DNA of 64,000 bases from Sphaerisporangium siamense (GCF_014205275.1 NZ_JACHND010000001.1:4092001-4156000), one strand, 5' to 3'; shown: positions 1-8,032, counted from the first letter of the stretch. Notes: generated by a model not told the origin, from the letters alone. Numbers and translations are program-made.

Positions 1-1
1 C

Positions 2-787
2 TCGGTCCCTGACGAGGAGCACGACTGGATCGTCCCCGACCTGCTGGAGCGCGGCGACCGCCTGGTGTGGACCGGGTTCGAGGGTCTCGGCAAGTCCATG
101 GCGATCCGGCAGATGGCCGTGATGATCGCCGCCGGTCTGCACCCGTTCAAGTGGACCGAAATCCCGCCCAAGCGGGTGCTGCTCATCGACTGCGAGAACT
201 CCGAAGTGCAGTCCCGCCGCAAGTTCCGGCCGCTCGCCGCCTGCTCGATCAAGTACGGGCACCGCGTCCCCGACGGCGCGCTCCGCCTCATCCACCGCCC
301 CGAAGGCATCGACGTCCTGCGGCCCGACGACGCCGCCTGGCTGCTCGAACGCGTCACCGCACACAAGCCCGACATCCTGTTCATCGGCCCCTTCTACCGG
401 CTCCACGCCGGCAACATCAACGACGAAGAAGCCGCCCGCAAGACCGTCGCCATCCTCGACCAGGCCCGCGTCCAAGCCGACTGCGCGATGGTCATCGAAG
501 CCCACGCCGGCCACGGCGAGCACGGCAAGAACCGCTCCGTCCGCCCGGTCGGCTCCAGCCTGCTGCTGCGCTGGCCCGAGTTCGGCCTGGGCATCGCCCC
601 CGACGACCCCGACCAGCGGCCCGGCGAGCGCTGCAAGACCGTCGCCGTCAAGCCCTGGCGCGGAGGCCGCGACGAACGCGACTGGCCCAACCGGCTCACC
701 TACGGCGGCGAAGGCAACTGGCCCTGGCAGATCGCCCCCGACTACATCCCGCCCGCGGGCTGGGAATCCTCCACCGGAAGGAACTGA
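2..787 (+). CDS. AAA family ATPase, RepA/RecA-like (5' partial)
   Basis: The frame is open from the window edge, so the true start lies upstream. The visible part carries a Walker A motif, GFEGLGKS, at 74-97 and a Walker B-like strand VLLIDCE about 35 residues later. An EAHAGHG motif follows near residue 165. This is the layout of AAA_25/RepA-like hexameric ATPases used in phage and plasmid replication to load or act as helicase. It sits directly before an SSB gene, with the ATG of ssb three bases after its stop, which supports a role in DNA replication or recombination. The exact activity (helicase, loader or recombinase) cannot be decided here. Confidence 0.8.
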   Translation, partial: SVPDEEHDWIVPDLLERGDRLVWTGFEGLGKSMAIRQMAVMIAAGLHPFKWTEIPPKRVLLIDCENSEVQSRRKFRPLAACSIKYGHRVPDGALRLIHRPEGIDVLRPDDAAWLLERVTAHKPDILFIGPFYRLHAGNINDEEAARKTVAILDQARVQADCAMVIEAHAGHGEHGKNRSVRPVGSSLLLRWPEFGLGIAPDDPDQRPGERCKTVAVKPWRGGRDERDWPNRLTYGGEGNWPWQIAPDYIPPAGWESSTGRN

Positions 788-789
788 CC

Positions 790-1203
790 ATGTCCGCGCA
801 GATCACCCTCGCCGGCCGCCTCGCCAGCGACCCGGAGATGAAGTTCACCCAATCCGGCAAGGCCATCACCCGGTTCACCGTCGTCACTTCCCGGCGCCGC
901 AAAAACGGCGACCAGTGGGAGGACGCCGACACCACGTTCTGGACGTGCACCGCGTGGGACCAGCTCGCCGAGCAGATCGTCGAACACCTGCGCAAGGGCG
1001 CCGCAGTCGTCGTCACCGGGCAGGCGTACCAGAACAACTGGGAGAAGGACGGCGAGAAGCACTCGCGCATCGAAGTCCGCGTCGACTCGGCCGGGCCAAA
1101 CCTGCGATGGCCGCCCAAGCAGGCCGAACGCTCCAAGCCGTCCTCGCCGGCTGCCGGTGACCCGTGGGCGAATGGGGGGACGCCGGATGAGCCGCCGTTC
1201 TGA
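790..1203 (+). CDS. ssb: Single-stranded DNA-binding protein
   Basis: A 137-residue OB-fold SSB. It starts MSAQITLAGRLASDPEM, followed by the usual FTVVTSRR and DTTFWTCTAWDQLAEQ segments of the OB fold. It ends in the acidic tip DEPPF that binds partner proteins in bacterial and phage SSBs. An AAGGAAC sequence lies just upstream of the ATG. Phages carry their own SSB to protect replicating DNA, and the upstream ATPase gene is the likely partner. Length and tail are normal for the family. Confidence 0.93.
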   Translation: MSAQITLAGRLASDPEMKFTQSGKAITRFTVVTSRRRKNGDQWEDADTTFWTCTAWDQLAEQIVEHLRKGAAVVVTGQAYQNNWEKDGEKHSRIEVRVDSAGPNLRWPPKQAERSKPSSPAAGDPWANGGTPDEPPF

Positions 1204-1402
1204 CGCGATGGTCCCTGCGTGCCCGAACTGCGGCGACTGCCTGCCCGACGCCGGACCGGACGACCAGGTGTGCACCTGCGGCTCGCAGTGGGGCGACCAG
1301 CCCTTAGTGCCCACGTGGGTCCCGTCGATGCGCCAGCTCATCGGCACGCTCGCCCAGCTCCTGACAAACCCTGGACCGCCCGACTTCGAGGAGTCTGCAT
1401 GA
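1187..1402 (+). CDS. Small zinc-ribbon protein
   Basis: A 71-residue protein with a CPNCGDC...CTCG pattern that should hold one zinc. I start it at ATG 1187 because a GGGGGGA ribosome site lies at 1175-1180; this overlaps the end of ssb by 17 bases, as is common in phage early operons. The function is not recognised. Confidence 0.65.
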   Translation: MSRRSDAMVPACPNCGDCLPDAGPDDQVCTCGSQWGDQPLVPTWVPSMRQLIGTLAQLLTNPGPPDFEESA

Positions 1403-1608
1403 CCCCCGCTCCCGAGCCCACCCACCTGGAGCACGGCCGCCCGGTGGCCGTGCTCATCAAGCCCTACCAGCGGCGCAAGGACCTGCCGCCGCGGCGCTGG
1501 CCGATGCCGCTGATCCGTGACTACGCCCCGGTGAACGTGCTCATCGAGCGGGAGGACGGGACGCGCGTGGTCCGGCCCCGGCGCGGCCTGAGGAGGCTCG
1601 ATGCCTGA
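1399..1608 (+). CDS. Small basic phage protein, unknown function
   Basis: A 69-residue protein, rich in Arg and Pro, whose ATG overlaps the stop of the zinc-ribbon gene (ATGA), suggesting translational coupling. No domain is recognised. The segment VAVLIKPYQRRKDLPPRRW repeats the character of many short actinophage early proteins. Confidence 0.55.
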   Translation: MTPAPEPTHLEHGRPVAVLIKPYQRRKDLPPRRWPMPLIRDYAPVNVLIEREDGTRVVRPRRGLRRLDA

Positions 1609-1843
1609 GACGCCTGATGTCCGGCCCGGCCAGGTGTGGGCGGGCTGCGACAAGCGCTCCGCCGGCCGGAAGGTGCACGTGGTCGAGGTCGGCGACACGC
1701 ACGCGGTCGTCGAGGCGTACATCCCGCCCGGCGCCCGCCACCTGCACACCCGGCCGCCGCGGCAGTCCCGGATCCGCCTGGATCGGTTCCGCCCGACCTC
1801 GACCGGCTACCGGCTTGTGTCCGCGGAGGCGCCCGATGCGTGA
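1601..1843 (+). CDS. Small actinophage protein, RPGQVW family
   Basis: An 80-residue protein beginning MPETPDVRPGQVWAGCDKR and ending with RFRPTSTGYRLV. This start-and-end pattern recurs in small actinobacterial phage and host proteins of unknown role (possibly DUF6354-like; I am not certain of the number). GAGGAGG at 1589-1595 gives a strong ribosome site. It overlaps both neighbours by a few bases, so it belongs to one translationally coupled operon. Confidence 0.7.
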   Translation: MPETPDVRPGQVWAGCDKRSAGRKVHVVEVGDTHAVVEAYIPPGARHLHTRPPRQSRIRLDRFRPTSTGYRLVSAEAPDA

Positions 1844-2484
1844 GATCCCGCCGCACGCCGTACAGGCCGCCGTCCGCGCGGTCCTCGGTCATCCGTGGGG
1901 GAGTGGGCCGTGGACGGCGCACGGCGCGCACGAGCGCGGGCGTGACGCCGAGTGCGCCGTCTGCCGCGGCGACGTCGAGGCGATCCTCGCGGTCGCGCTG
2001 CAGGCCGCTGCGCCGCTCCTGGCCGAGCACATCGCCCGCCTGATCGAGGCCAACGTCCACGGCGACGCGCAGGACCGGGGCGGTTGGTTGTCTCCGTCGC
2101 CGTGCATGGCGTACGTGGACGGCCACGACAACGCCGCCCGGATCGCGCGCGGAGCGTTCGGTGTGGGGGAGCGGTCGGTCGGCGATGCCCCTGTGCGGGC
2201 CTGTGAGGCCCCTCAGGGCGATTCGGTAGGCATTGCTCGGGACGTCCGCTCACCGGATGAATCGCGCGCCTCTGAGGGCCGTACAGCGCTTCGCGGCCAG
2301 ATCGCTCGCGTCCGCGAGGTCGCCGCCCAGTGGGCCGCGCTCGCGCACCGCCGACGACTGGGGGCTGACCCCGGCCGACACCGTCCTCGCTGACGCCGGG
2401 CGTGCGGTGCTCCTGTTGCTCGACCAGCCCGCCGACGGCGAGCAGACCCCGACCTCTGCAACCGAGGAGACCGACCATGGCTGA
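1836..2484 (+). CDS. Phage protein of unknown function with an apparent frameshift
   Basis: The frame from ATG 1836 runs to a stop at 2393 but its last 12 or so codons turn into a low-information Arg/Pro tail. Near 2350 the next frame continues with a better-looking sequence (ADDWGLTPADTVLADAGRAV, then LLLLDQPADG) to a stop at 2484. The joined product of about 215 residues ends seven bases past the next ATG, like the neighbouring overlaps. A CxxC pair (CAVC) is near residue 33. Either a one-base error or a real mutation explains this; no slippery heptamer is seen. Confidence 0.55.
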
Positions 2485-3121
2485 GACCACCTACGACAGC
2501 ACCGCAGACACCCTGAAGCATTCGCTGCGGGTTGGCGCCCTCATGGGTCAGCCGATCGCCGAGCTGGTCGAACGCTCCGTGCGACACGATCTGTCGAAGA
2601 CCGAGCCGCCCGAGTTGGAGATCTTCAACGAGTTCACACCGAAGCTGAAGGGCTCCACGTACGGCTCGGAGGAGTACAAGGGCTTCCTGGAGGCCATGGG
2701 CGAGGGCTTGCGGCACCACTACGCGAACAATCGCCACCACCCTGAGCACTTCGGCACGCGCGGCGTCTACGGGATGACCCTCGTGGACCTCATCGAGATG
2801 CTTGCCGACTGGAAGGCCGCCACCGAACGCCACGCTGACGGCGACCTCGCGCGCAGCCTAGAGATCCAGCGCGAACGCTTCAAACTCAGCCCGCAGCTCG
2901 CAGCGATCCTCCGCAACACCGCCGCGCACTTCGGCTGGATCCCGTCGGTGGAGTGCGGAGCCCGCGGCCACGCCCCGAACGGCGACGCCCTGACGTGCAA
3001 CGTCCACGCCGGCCACGACGGGCCGCACGCCGACGGCGCGATGGACTGCCTGGAGTTCGAAGGCGACGAGCGCACCCAGCCCTCGGCCGACGGCGAGCAG
3101 ACGGGAGGTGGCGATGTCTGA
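2477..3121 (+). CDS. DUF5662 family protein
   Basis: A 214-residue protein. The core HHYANNRHHPEHF, followed by LVDLIEMLADWKAATERH and a late LAAILRNTAAHFGW, is typical of DUF5662 proteins found in phages and bacteria. The HxxxNRHHPE motif suggests a metal site, but no activity is established to my knowledge. The C-terminal 45 residues add a Cys/His segment (CGARGH...CNVHAGHDGPH) that may bind zinc. Start chosen at ATG 2477 inside the end of the preceding gene. Confidence 0.8.
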   Translation: MAETTYDSTADTLKHSLRVGALMGQPIAELVERSVRHDLSKTEPPELEIFNEFTPKLKGSTYGSEEYKGFLEAMGEGLRHHYANNRHHPEHFGTRGVYGMTLVDLIEMLADWKAATERHADGDLARSLEIQRERFKLSPQLAAILRNTAAHFGWIPSVECGARGHAPNGDALTCNVHAGHDGPHADGAMDCLEFEGDERTQPSADGEQTGGGDV

Positions 3122-3374
3122 CCGTCCGGTTCTCGCCGTGATCCCGCTCCCGGCCCGCCTCGAGGTGTCGGCTGCCATCCTCGGCGCGCTCGCCGACGTC
3201 TGGGAGGAGCACCACGGCCAGACGTTGACCACCGCGCACATGGCCGAGGAGTTCACGCCGTGGGGGAGAGCGCTCGTCATCCGCGAACCCGAACCGTTCA
3301 CCGCCGACCACGACCATCAGACCGTCGCTGAGGAACCTCCGCAGGGGCCAGCCGCAACAAGGCCCGCCTCATGA
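3114..3374 (+). CDS. Small phage protein, unknown function
   Basis: An 86-residue protein, start MSDRPVLAVIPLPARLEV, with ribosome site ACGGGAGGTGG just upstream. It overlaps the preceding stop and the next start by a few bases. No recognised domain. Confidence 0.6.
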   Translation: MSDRPVLAVIPLPARLEVSAAILGALADVWEEHHGQTLTTAHMAEEFTPWGRALVIREPEPFTADHDHQTVAEEPPQGPAATRPAS

Positions 3375-4009
3375 CACGGGACATGGACACCATGCCTGAA
3401 GCGACAGGACATGGAGATAAATGCGGCGCCCGCAAACGCGACGGCTCTGGTGCAACCTGCCGGCACCCGGCCGGCTGGGGCACCGACCACGTCGGCATCG
3501 GGCACTGCCGCAAACACGGAGGCAACACCCCCAACCACGTCACCGCCGCCCGCGCGGAAGAGGCACGCCGCGCGGTCGCCACCTACGGTCTGCCTCGCAC
3601 CATCGACCCCGCAGCCGCGCTCTTGGAGGAGGTGCATCGCACCGCTGGGCATGTCACCTGGCTCGGCGAGAAGGTCGCCGAGCTCGCCGAGGACGACCTG
3701 GTATGGGGCGTCACCGAGGAAGTCGACAAGGCATCGGGGGAGTTCCCCGGCACCGACATGACCAGAGCGGCGAAGCCGAACGCGTGGCTGGTGCTCTACC
3801 AGCAGGAACGCAAGCACCTGGTGGATGTGTCCGCTGCGGCGATACGAGCGGGTGTGGATGCCGCGCTGGTCCGCATGACCGAGCAGCAAGGGGTGCTGCT
3901 CGCTGGCGTGATCTCACGGGTGCTGGCGCGGCTGGAGTTGTCGCCGGAGCAGCGAGCACTGGTTGGCGTGGTGGTACCGGAAGAACTACGGGCGGCGGTG
4001 GGGTCCTGA
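3371..4009 (+). CDS. Putative terminase small subunit
   Basis: A 212-residue protein. The N-terminus has a zinc-knuckle-like run (CGARKR...CRHPAGWGT...HCRKHGGNTPNH) followed by an alpha-helical body. The HCRKHGG-x-TPNH signature opens many actinophage proteins annotated as small terminase subunits, which recognise the packaging site. Its partner, the large terminase, lies 7.6 kb downstream rather than adjacent, which weakens the call. It ends with the last base of its stop forming the first base of the next ATG. Confidence 0.55.
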   Translation: MTRDMDTMPEATGHGDKCGARKRDGSGATCRHPAGWGTDHVGIGHCRKHGGNTPNHVTAARAEEARRAVATYGLPRTIDPAAALLEEVHRTAGHVTWLGEKVAELAEDDLVWGVTEEVDKASGEFPGTDMTRAAKPNAWLVLYQQERKHLVDVSAAAIRAGVDAALVRMTEQQGVLLAGVISRVLARLELSPEQRALVGVVVPEELRAAVGS

Positions 4010-4146
4010 TGGGCGGGTCAGCTGGTGACGTGGGTCCTTGCAGAGGATGCCGCAGAGGTTCTCCCATGCCGATCGCGGCCGGCCGCTGGATGCCCGAGCG
4101 CCGCCTCGCCCTGACCCGCACCCCGCTCTGCCTACACCCCCGTTAA
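4009..4146 (+). CDS. Possible small protein
   Basis: A 45-codon frame whose ATG overlaps the stop of the preceding gene (TGATG). It contains a CRGC pair near residue 11. Nothing else supports it, so it may be chance. Confidence 0.3.
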   Translation: MGGSAGDVGPCRGCRRGSPMPIAAGRWMPERRLALTRTPLCLHPR

Positions 4147-4154
4147 GGACGGCT

Positions 4155-4184
4155 GCGGCTCCCGGCCTGCCACCAGGGAGCCGC
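4155..4184 (+). terminator. Stem-loop terminator candidate
   Basis: Perfect 9-bp stem GCGGCTCCC/GGGAGCCGC around a 12-base loop, placed between the early gene run and the next gene. There is no T-run, as often in actinobacteria. Confidence 0.5.
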
Positions 4185-4255
4185 ACATAACCCGTCCGCC
4201 GTCATCACCCAAAAGATCACGGTCTGTCCTCATGCTACCTGGGGGGAGACCCGAT

Positions 4256-5167
4256 ATGCCCTACTACCTGCACAGCGACCCCGCAGCCGACGACGGGTAC
4301 TGGCGCAACGCAGGCCTCACCGAGTGCGCCCGCGGCGACCAGTGCACCGACCCCCGCCTCCTTGCCGTCGACGGCACCACGCGCCGGGCCCCCGCGCTCA
4401 CCCCGCGAGTGTTCTGCGCCGCCGACGAGGCCGTCATCGCTCAGGTCCTGGCGGTACTCCCCGCACGCTGGCGCGATGTCCACGCCGAGCTCGGCACCAA
4501 GAGGCAGTCCTCCGGCCCCAAGGTCGCCGTCTCCAAGACCGCGCCGATCCCACTCTCCGAGAACGCCGACGAGTTGCTCCGCGACATCGTCGCCATCCTC
4601 ACCTCCTGGGAGGAGCGCGTCGCCGCCGTGGCGCGGCTGCACATCGACACCGACGCCTCGCGCCGGCGCCGGGCGCACATCGCCGTCGACGCCGCCGCCC
4701 GCACTCTCACCAAGCACCTCGCCGTGCTCCTGGCGCTCCCGGCCGAACCCATGATGCGCGCCGTGTCGCTGACCACCGCGGCGACCCTCCCGCGCGGCAC
4801 CCGCGGCCTGGTCCGCGAGGCGGCCGGTTACGCCGAGGTCTTCCTCGACCTGTCCGGCGCCGACGCCGGCCTCGAGGTCCTACAGCTGCTCCGCCGCTGC
4901 CGCCGCCTTCTCGGCGAGACGCCACCGCCCGTGCGGCGACTCGACGGTGTCGCCTGCGGCGGGTGCGGGTTCTCCGAGCTACGCGAAGTCCTCGATGACG
5001 ACGGCGTCATGGCTGGTGCCCGCTGCTGGGAGTGCGGCACCGACTACACCACGATGACCTACAACGAGCTCGTCGACGAGCAGAGGGCGGCCGCAACCCG
5101 GGCTGGCTGCCGACGACGTGGCCTCGCTCGCGCCGACAACGACGATGTTCTCAGTCGTCGAGCCTGA
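4256..5167 (+). CDS. Phage protein with C-terminal zinc ribbon
   Basis: A 303-residue mostly helical protein. Two CxxC pairs near the C-terminus (CGGCGF ... CWECGT) form a likely zinc ribbon, which suggests nucleic-acid binding. The run LTKHLAVLLALPAEPMMRAVS is part of the helical core. I start it at ATG 4256 because GGGGGGAG at 4241-4248 is well placed; an ATG 24 bases upstream is in frame but lacks such a site. Similar proteins sit in early regions of actinophages; the function is unknown. Confidence 0.7.
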   Translation: MPYYLHSDPAADDGYWRNAGLTECARGDQCTDPRLLAVDGTTRRAPALTPRVFCAADEAVIAQVLAVLPARWRDVHAELGTKRQSSGPKVAVSKTAPIPLSENADELLRDIVAILTSWEERVAAVARLHIDTDASRRRRAHIAVDAAARTLTKHLAVLLALPAEPMMRAVSLTTAATLPRGTRGLVREAAGYAEVFLDLSGADAGLEVLQLLRRCRRLLGETPPPVRRLDGVACGGCGFSELREVLDDDGVMAGARCWECGTDYTTMTYNELVDEQRAAATRAGCRRRGLARADNDDVLSRRA

Positions 5168-5183
5168 CCTGCGCCACGGCATG

Positions 5184-5735
5184 CTACTGACCGTAGGCAG
5201 CATTGATGAGAGTTCCGTCGAGGGCCTCTGCGATCCGCGCGCCGTAATAGTGATCAGGGCAGTCGACTATCCAATTGTCGCCGACGACCGACCACAAGTC
5301 GGTGTAGCCGGGCTGCTGAGCTCTCGATAGCGCCACGGCGGTCTCGGCAACCGACTCTTGACGCTGATCGACGGAGTCGAAGATGACGACCGTCGCTGTC
5401 ATAGAGGGTTCGGAGCTTCTCGTGAACTCCAGCCTGCACGTCGCCATCTTGCGTTCTGGATGATCAGCCGGAGTGAAAATGGGAGTCTGTTCAGCGCAGA
5501 CGAGCCCGTGGTCCTTCATGACGGCCATCACGTCGTACGGGCTGAGATACCCAGAAGGCCGAATCTCTACTGGCGTTGGGTTTGCCGCGGTGACGAACAT
5601 GGAGATCACGAAGCCGAATAGCACCACGGAGCCTAGGACCGCGGCACCAACGGCTGCGGTCATAACCCACGATGTGCCGCCCTCTTGCTCCACCCCGTCA
5701 GCGGAGTACAAGGGATTCGGCTGAGGGGTGTCCAT
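5184..5735 (-). CDS. Single-pass membrane protein, likely moron
   Basis: A 183-residue protein with one transmembrane helix (about residues 24-48, VMTAAVGAAVLGSVVLFGFV) and an outside domain of about 130 residues with three cysteines. It runs against all neighbouring genes and the stretch looks less G+C-rich than its flanks. These are usual signs of a moron, an added gene expressed from the prophage. The function is unknown; changes to the cell surface would fit the topology. Confidence 0.65.
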   Translation of the reverse strand: MDTPQPNPLYSADGVEQEGGTSWVMTAAVGAAVLGSVVLFGFVISMFVTAANPTPVEIRPSGYLSPYDVMAVMKDHGLVCAEQTPIFTPADHPERKMATCRLEFTRSSEPSMTATVVIFDSVDQRQESVAETAVALSRAQQPGYTDLWSVVGDNWIVDCPDHYYGARIAEALDGTLINAAYGQ

Positions 5736-5858
5736 TGGTGGTTCCCTTCGAAGCGGCGGAGCGGTCGTGAGCGAGAGCTGGACCGATCGTGTGCCCTATC
5801 GTCCATTCGAAGACGCTCGGGGTCACGATCTGGATCACGTCGATGAGGAAGTACTGAC

Positions 5859-5888
5859 TTGGCGTTTGACCCAGCGGCGTGTTATAAA
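5859..5888 (+). promoter_or_regulatory. Candidate plus-strand promoter
   Basis: TTGGCG at 5859-5864 and TATAAA at 5883-5888 with an 18-base spacer. The predicted transcript would run into the stem-loop at 5911-5939 almost at once. Confidence 0.4.
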
Positions 5889-5910
5889 TCGCCTTGATTG
5901 TGGAACTGCC

Positions 5911-5944
5911 AGCCCTCGAACGGGAAACCGTCGAGGGCTTTCTG
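5911..5944 (+). terminator. Stem-loop terminator or attenuator
   Basis: Perfect 9-bp stem AGCCCTCGA/TCGAGGGCT with a loop of about 11 bases, followed by TTTCTGCTT. It lies between the candidate promoter and the start of the HTH gene at 5966. Confidence 0.65.
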
Positions 5945-5965
5945 CTTGCCGGGGGGGTGCTCGGC

Positions 5966-6232
5966 GTGCAGGAACCCCCGATCCGTGAGCCCATCACCAT
6001 CGCCGCGGCCGCTGCGCGGCTCGGCCGGCCCGAGCCCACGGTCCGCGTCTGGGCATCCCGCCACCACGCCCTCAAGCTGCGTAAACGTGGCAAGACGGCC
6101 TGGTACGACTGGCACGATTTGAAGACCATCTCCCGCCAGCTCGACCGCGGCGAACCGGTCCCGCAGACCCCCGAGGAGCGTGACGCGCTGCGCGCGCAGC
6201 TGCGCGCCGCCCGCGCGTCCGCCCTTCCATAG
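5966..6232 (+). CDS. Small winged-helix/MerR-like DNA-binding protein
   Basis: An 88-residue protein. ITIAAAAARLGRPEPTVRVW is a clear helix-turn-helix, followed by a wing (LKLRKRGKTAWYDWHDL). This size and fold match phage excisionases and small regulators. I start at GTG 5966, just after a run of seven G at 5951-5957; earlier in-frame starts would read through the stem-loop at 5911-5939. An integrase partner exists far away at 61,135, so an excisionase role is possible but unproven. Confidence 0.6.
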   Translation: MQEPPIREPITIAAAAARLGRPEPTVRVWASRHHALKLRKRGKTAWYDWHDLKTISRQLDRGEPVPQTPEERDALRAQLRAARASALP

Positions 6233-6309
6233 ACGGCGTGCCGCCTGCCCCGCAGCGGCGCGCCCCGCTGCGCTGGTCCGCACGCCCGCCGACTGGCGCA
6301 GCCCCACCC

Positions 6310-6359
6310 GGTACGGCCCGGCCCGTTCTGTATAGGGCCGCAGAGGGCCGGGCCGTACC
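6310..6359. repeat. Perfect 15-bp inverted repeat
   Basis: GGTACGGCCCGGCCC at 6310-6324 and its exact reverse complement at 6345-6359, separated by 20 bases. It lies 22 bases before the start of the next gene, with no T-run. Confidence 0.75.
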
Positions 6360-6381
6360 ACCGCCGGCCCTGGAGAACCAC

Positions 6382-6714
6382 GTGGAAGACAAGCTCAACG
6401 ACATCGAACGGGACAACCTGCGCAAGGCCGTCGCCAAGCTCCTGCGGTTCACGATGTGGATAGGCGCCGCAGCCGTCGCCTGCACGGCGGCCGCCATCTG
6501 GTTCAGCGACTGGCGCCTCGCTGGTATCGCCGGGCTGGCCTGGCTCGGCGTTCTGGCGCTGTACCTGCTCATGTGCTTCATGTCCCATCCGGACAACGAA
6601 GCAACGCTGGCCAAGCACATCCGGACGGCTGAGCGGGCGAAGAAGGCGAAGGAAGAGCAGCGCCGCCGCCACGTTGAGGATCTGGAGCGGGACCTGTTCG
6701 GCGCGGAGAGCTGA
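6382..6714 (+). CDS. Two-helix membrane protein
   Basis: A 110-residue protein with two transmembrane helices (about residues 24-42 and 49-70) and a charged C-terminal tail with KK/RRR runs. I start at GTG 6382, preceded by GGAG at 6372-6375. The upstream extension of the frame passes through the inverted repeat and is not used. The function is unknown. Confidence 0.6.
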   Translation: MEDKLNDIERDNLRKAVAKLLRFTMWIGAAAVACTAAAIWFSDWRLAGIAGLAWLGVLALYLLMCFMSHPDNEATLAKHIRTAERAKKAKEEQRRRHVEDLERDLFGAES

Positions 6715-6719
6715 GCGCG

Positions 6720-6905
6720 GTGCGCGGACGTTTGACCGCCGCGGACGTCGCCGAGGTCGCCGAGTGGGTCCGCCGGTGGCGCGGGCTGGACCTGCCCGTC
6801 ACGGTCGAGGCCGGGCCGGTGATCGTCCTGTATCAGGGCAACGGCCGGCTCCTGGAGTTCGGCGCCGACGCCATACGACGTCTTGTCCCAGTCAGGAAGA
6901 GGTGA
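6720..6905 (+). CDS. Small protein, unknown function
   Basis: A 61-residue protein, GTG start five bases after the preceding stop. It has an alpha/beta pattern (LTAADVAEVAEWVRRW ... VIVLYQGNGRLLEF). No family recognised. Confidence 0.5.
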   Translation: MRGRLTAADVAEVAEWVRRWRGLDLPVTVEAGPVIVLYQGNGRLLEFGADAIRRLVPVRKR

Positions 6906-6908
6906 CCC

Positions 6909-7196
6909 GTGGCCGGCGGTCTTCGGAGCATGCCCGCGCCTGAGGGGCCCGCCCTCGTGTACGTCACTCAGGGAGCGGGCGCCACGACCGTGGTCCTCGA
7001 CCGCGCCGACCTATCCGTGCTGGCTCCGCGTGAGCGCGCCATCTGCCGCGCGCTGCTGACGCATGTGCTCAACGGCCTGGACGCCCTCGAAGAGCCACGG
7101 GAACGCCTGGTGATCGACACCTACCACCAGGAGCTCAAGCACAGCATCGCCGCGGAGACTGCGGAGGCGCTGGGGTATCTCACCAGGCGTGCATGA
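6909..7196 (+). CDS. Small protein, unknown function
   Basis: A 95-residue protein with GTG start and GAGG ribosome site at the end of the preceding gene. Likely co-translated with the gene at 6720. No family recognised. Confidence 0.55.
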   Translation: MAGGLRSMPAPEGPALVYVTQGAGATTVVLDRADLSVLAPRERAICRALLTHVLNGLDALEEPRERLVIDTYHQELKHSIAAETAEALGYLTRRA

Positions 7197-7283
7197 TCTT
7201 CGACCCGGCAGTCTGCGTGTCCACGGAATCACGCGTGGCCGGCCGGGTTGAGAGGATCGGCCGCCGTGGCGATCCGGTCCTAT

Positions 7284-7356
7284 GGCGGAGTAGAGCAGTT
7301 GGTAGCTCGTCGGCCCCATAAGTCGAAGGTCCTCGGTTCGAATCCGAGCTCCGCTA
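7284..7356 (+). tRNA. tRNA with anticodon CAU (Met type)
   Basis: A full cloverleaf can be drawn: acceptor GGCGGAG/CTCCGCT (first pair G-T), D-arm GAGC...GCTC, anticodon stem TCGGC/GTCGA with loop CCCATAA (anticodon CAT), and T-arm CTCGG-TTCGAAT-CCGAG. CCA is not encoded. It lies inside the phage operon, so it is a phage tRNA rather than a host insertion site. An isoleucine identity after lysidine modification cannot be excluded. Confidence 0.88.
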
Positions 7357-7443
7357 CGAAGGGCGCCGCGTGGGAACCCCACGCCCCCGTGGCGCCCTGA
7401 TCCACCGTGCCCCCGTACCCGCCGATTCCCCATGGAGGCCCCC

Positions 7444-7905
7444 ATGCCGGCGAACCACAACCGGAAGCGTACGATCCGCGCGCTGATGGCCGAGACAGGC
7501 TTGAAGTACACGGCGGCCGCTCGCGAGTTCGACCGGCGGCAGGCGGAATCGCAGGCCGCGGAGGCGACTGCTGAAGAGCCCATGGCCTCCACCGGTGCTC
7601 CGCTGTTCCTTTTCGACCCCAACGAGCGGGGCGAACCGGGCAACGCGTACTGCGCAGAGTTCTATGCGAACCCCTTCCACGGTGAGTTCCTGGCGTGGGC
7701 CAGGAGCAACGGCATCGATCCGACGAACTCCTCCCGGCTCGAGGTGTATGAAGGCGACTCGGGGTTGTTCGCCAAGGTCACCGTGTACGACCTCGACGAC
7801 AAGGGCGTTAAGTTCGTGGTCCCTGGTACCGAGGACTTCTCCAAGCACGTGGCGACGATCCCTCTGTCGTCCATGCCTCCTCGGCCGGGGTGCACCGATG
7901 AGTGA
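7444..7905 (+). CDS. Phage protein with N-terminal helical motif
   Basis: A 153-residue protein. The N-terminus (RTIRALMAETGLKYTAAARE) is a short helix-turn segment that recurs at the start of many small actinobacterial proteins. The rest shows an alpha/beta pattern without recognised family. I start at ATG 7444 because GGAGG at 7434-7438 is correctly spaced. Confidence 0.6.
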   Translation: MPANHNRKRTIRALMAETGLKYTAAAREFDRRQAESQAAEATAEEPMASTGAPLFLFDPNERGEPGNAYCAEFYANPFHGEFLAWARSNGIDPTNSSRLEVYEGDSGLFAKVTVYDLDDKGVKFVVPGTEDFSKHVATIPLSSMPPRPGCTDE

Positions 7906-8032
7906 CAGGCCGCGCTGCTGCGCCTGCCGCACCGGCAGCACAACGATCTGCCAGTGTGGCGCCAGATGGCGGCAACTGGCAGCAGGCAGCAGCGGCCTGG
8001 TCCCTCTGCTCCCGCTCGGGTCGGTGCAGTAG
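7898..8032 (+). CDS. Small zinc-ribbon protein
   Basis: A 44-residue protein beginning MSDRPRCCACRTGSTTICQC. CxxC and CxC pairs suggest one zinc. Its ATG overlaps the end of the preceding gene, so it is probably translationally coupled. Confidence 0.5.
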   Translation: MSDRPRCCACRTGSTTICQCGARWRQLAAGSSGLVPLLPLGSVQ

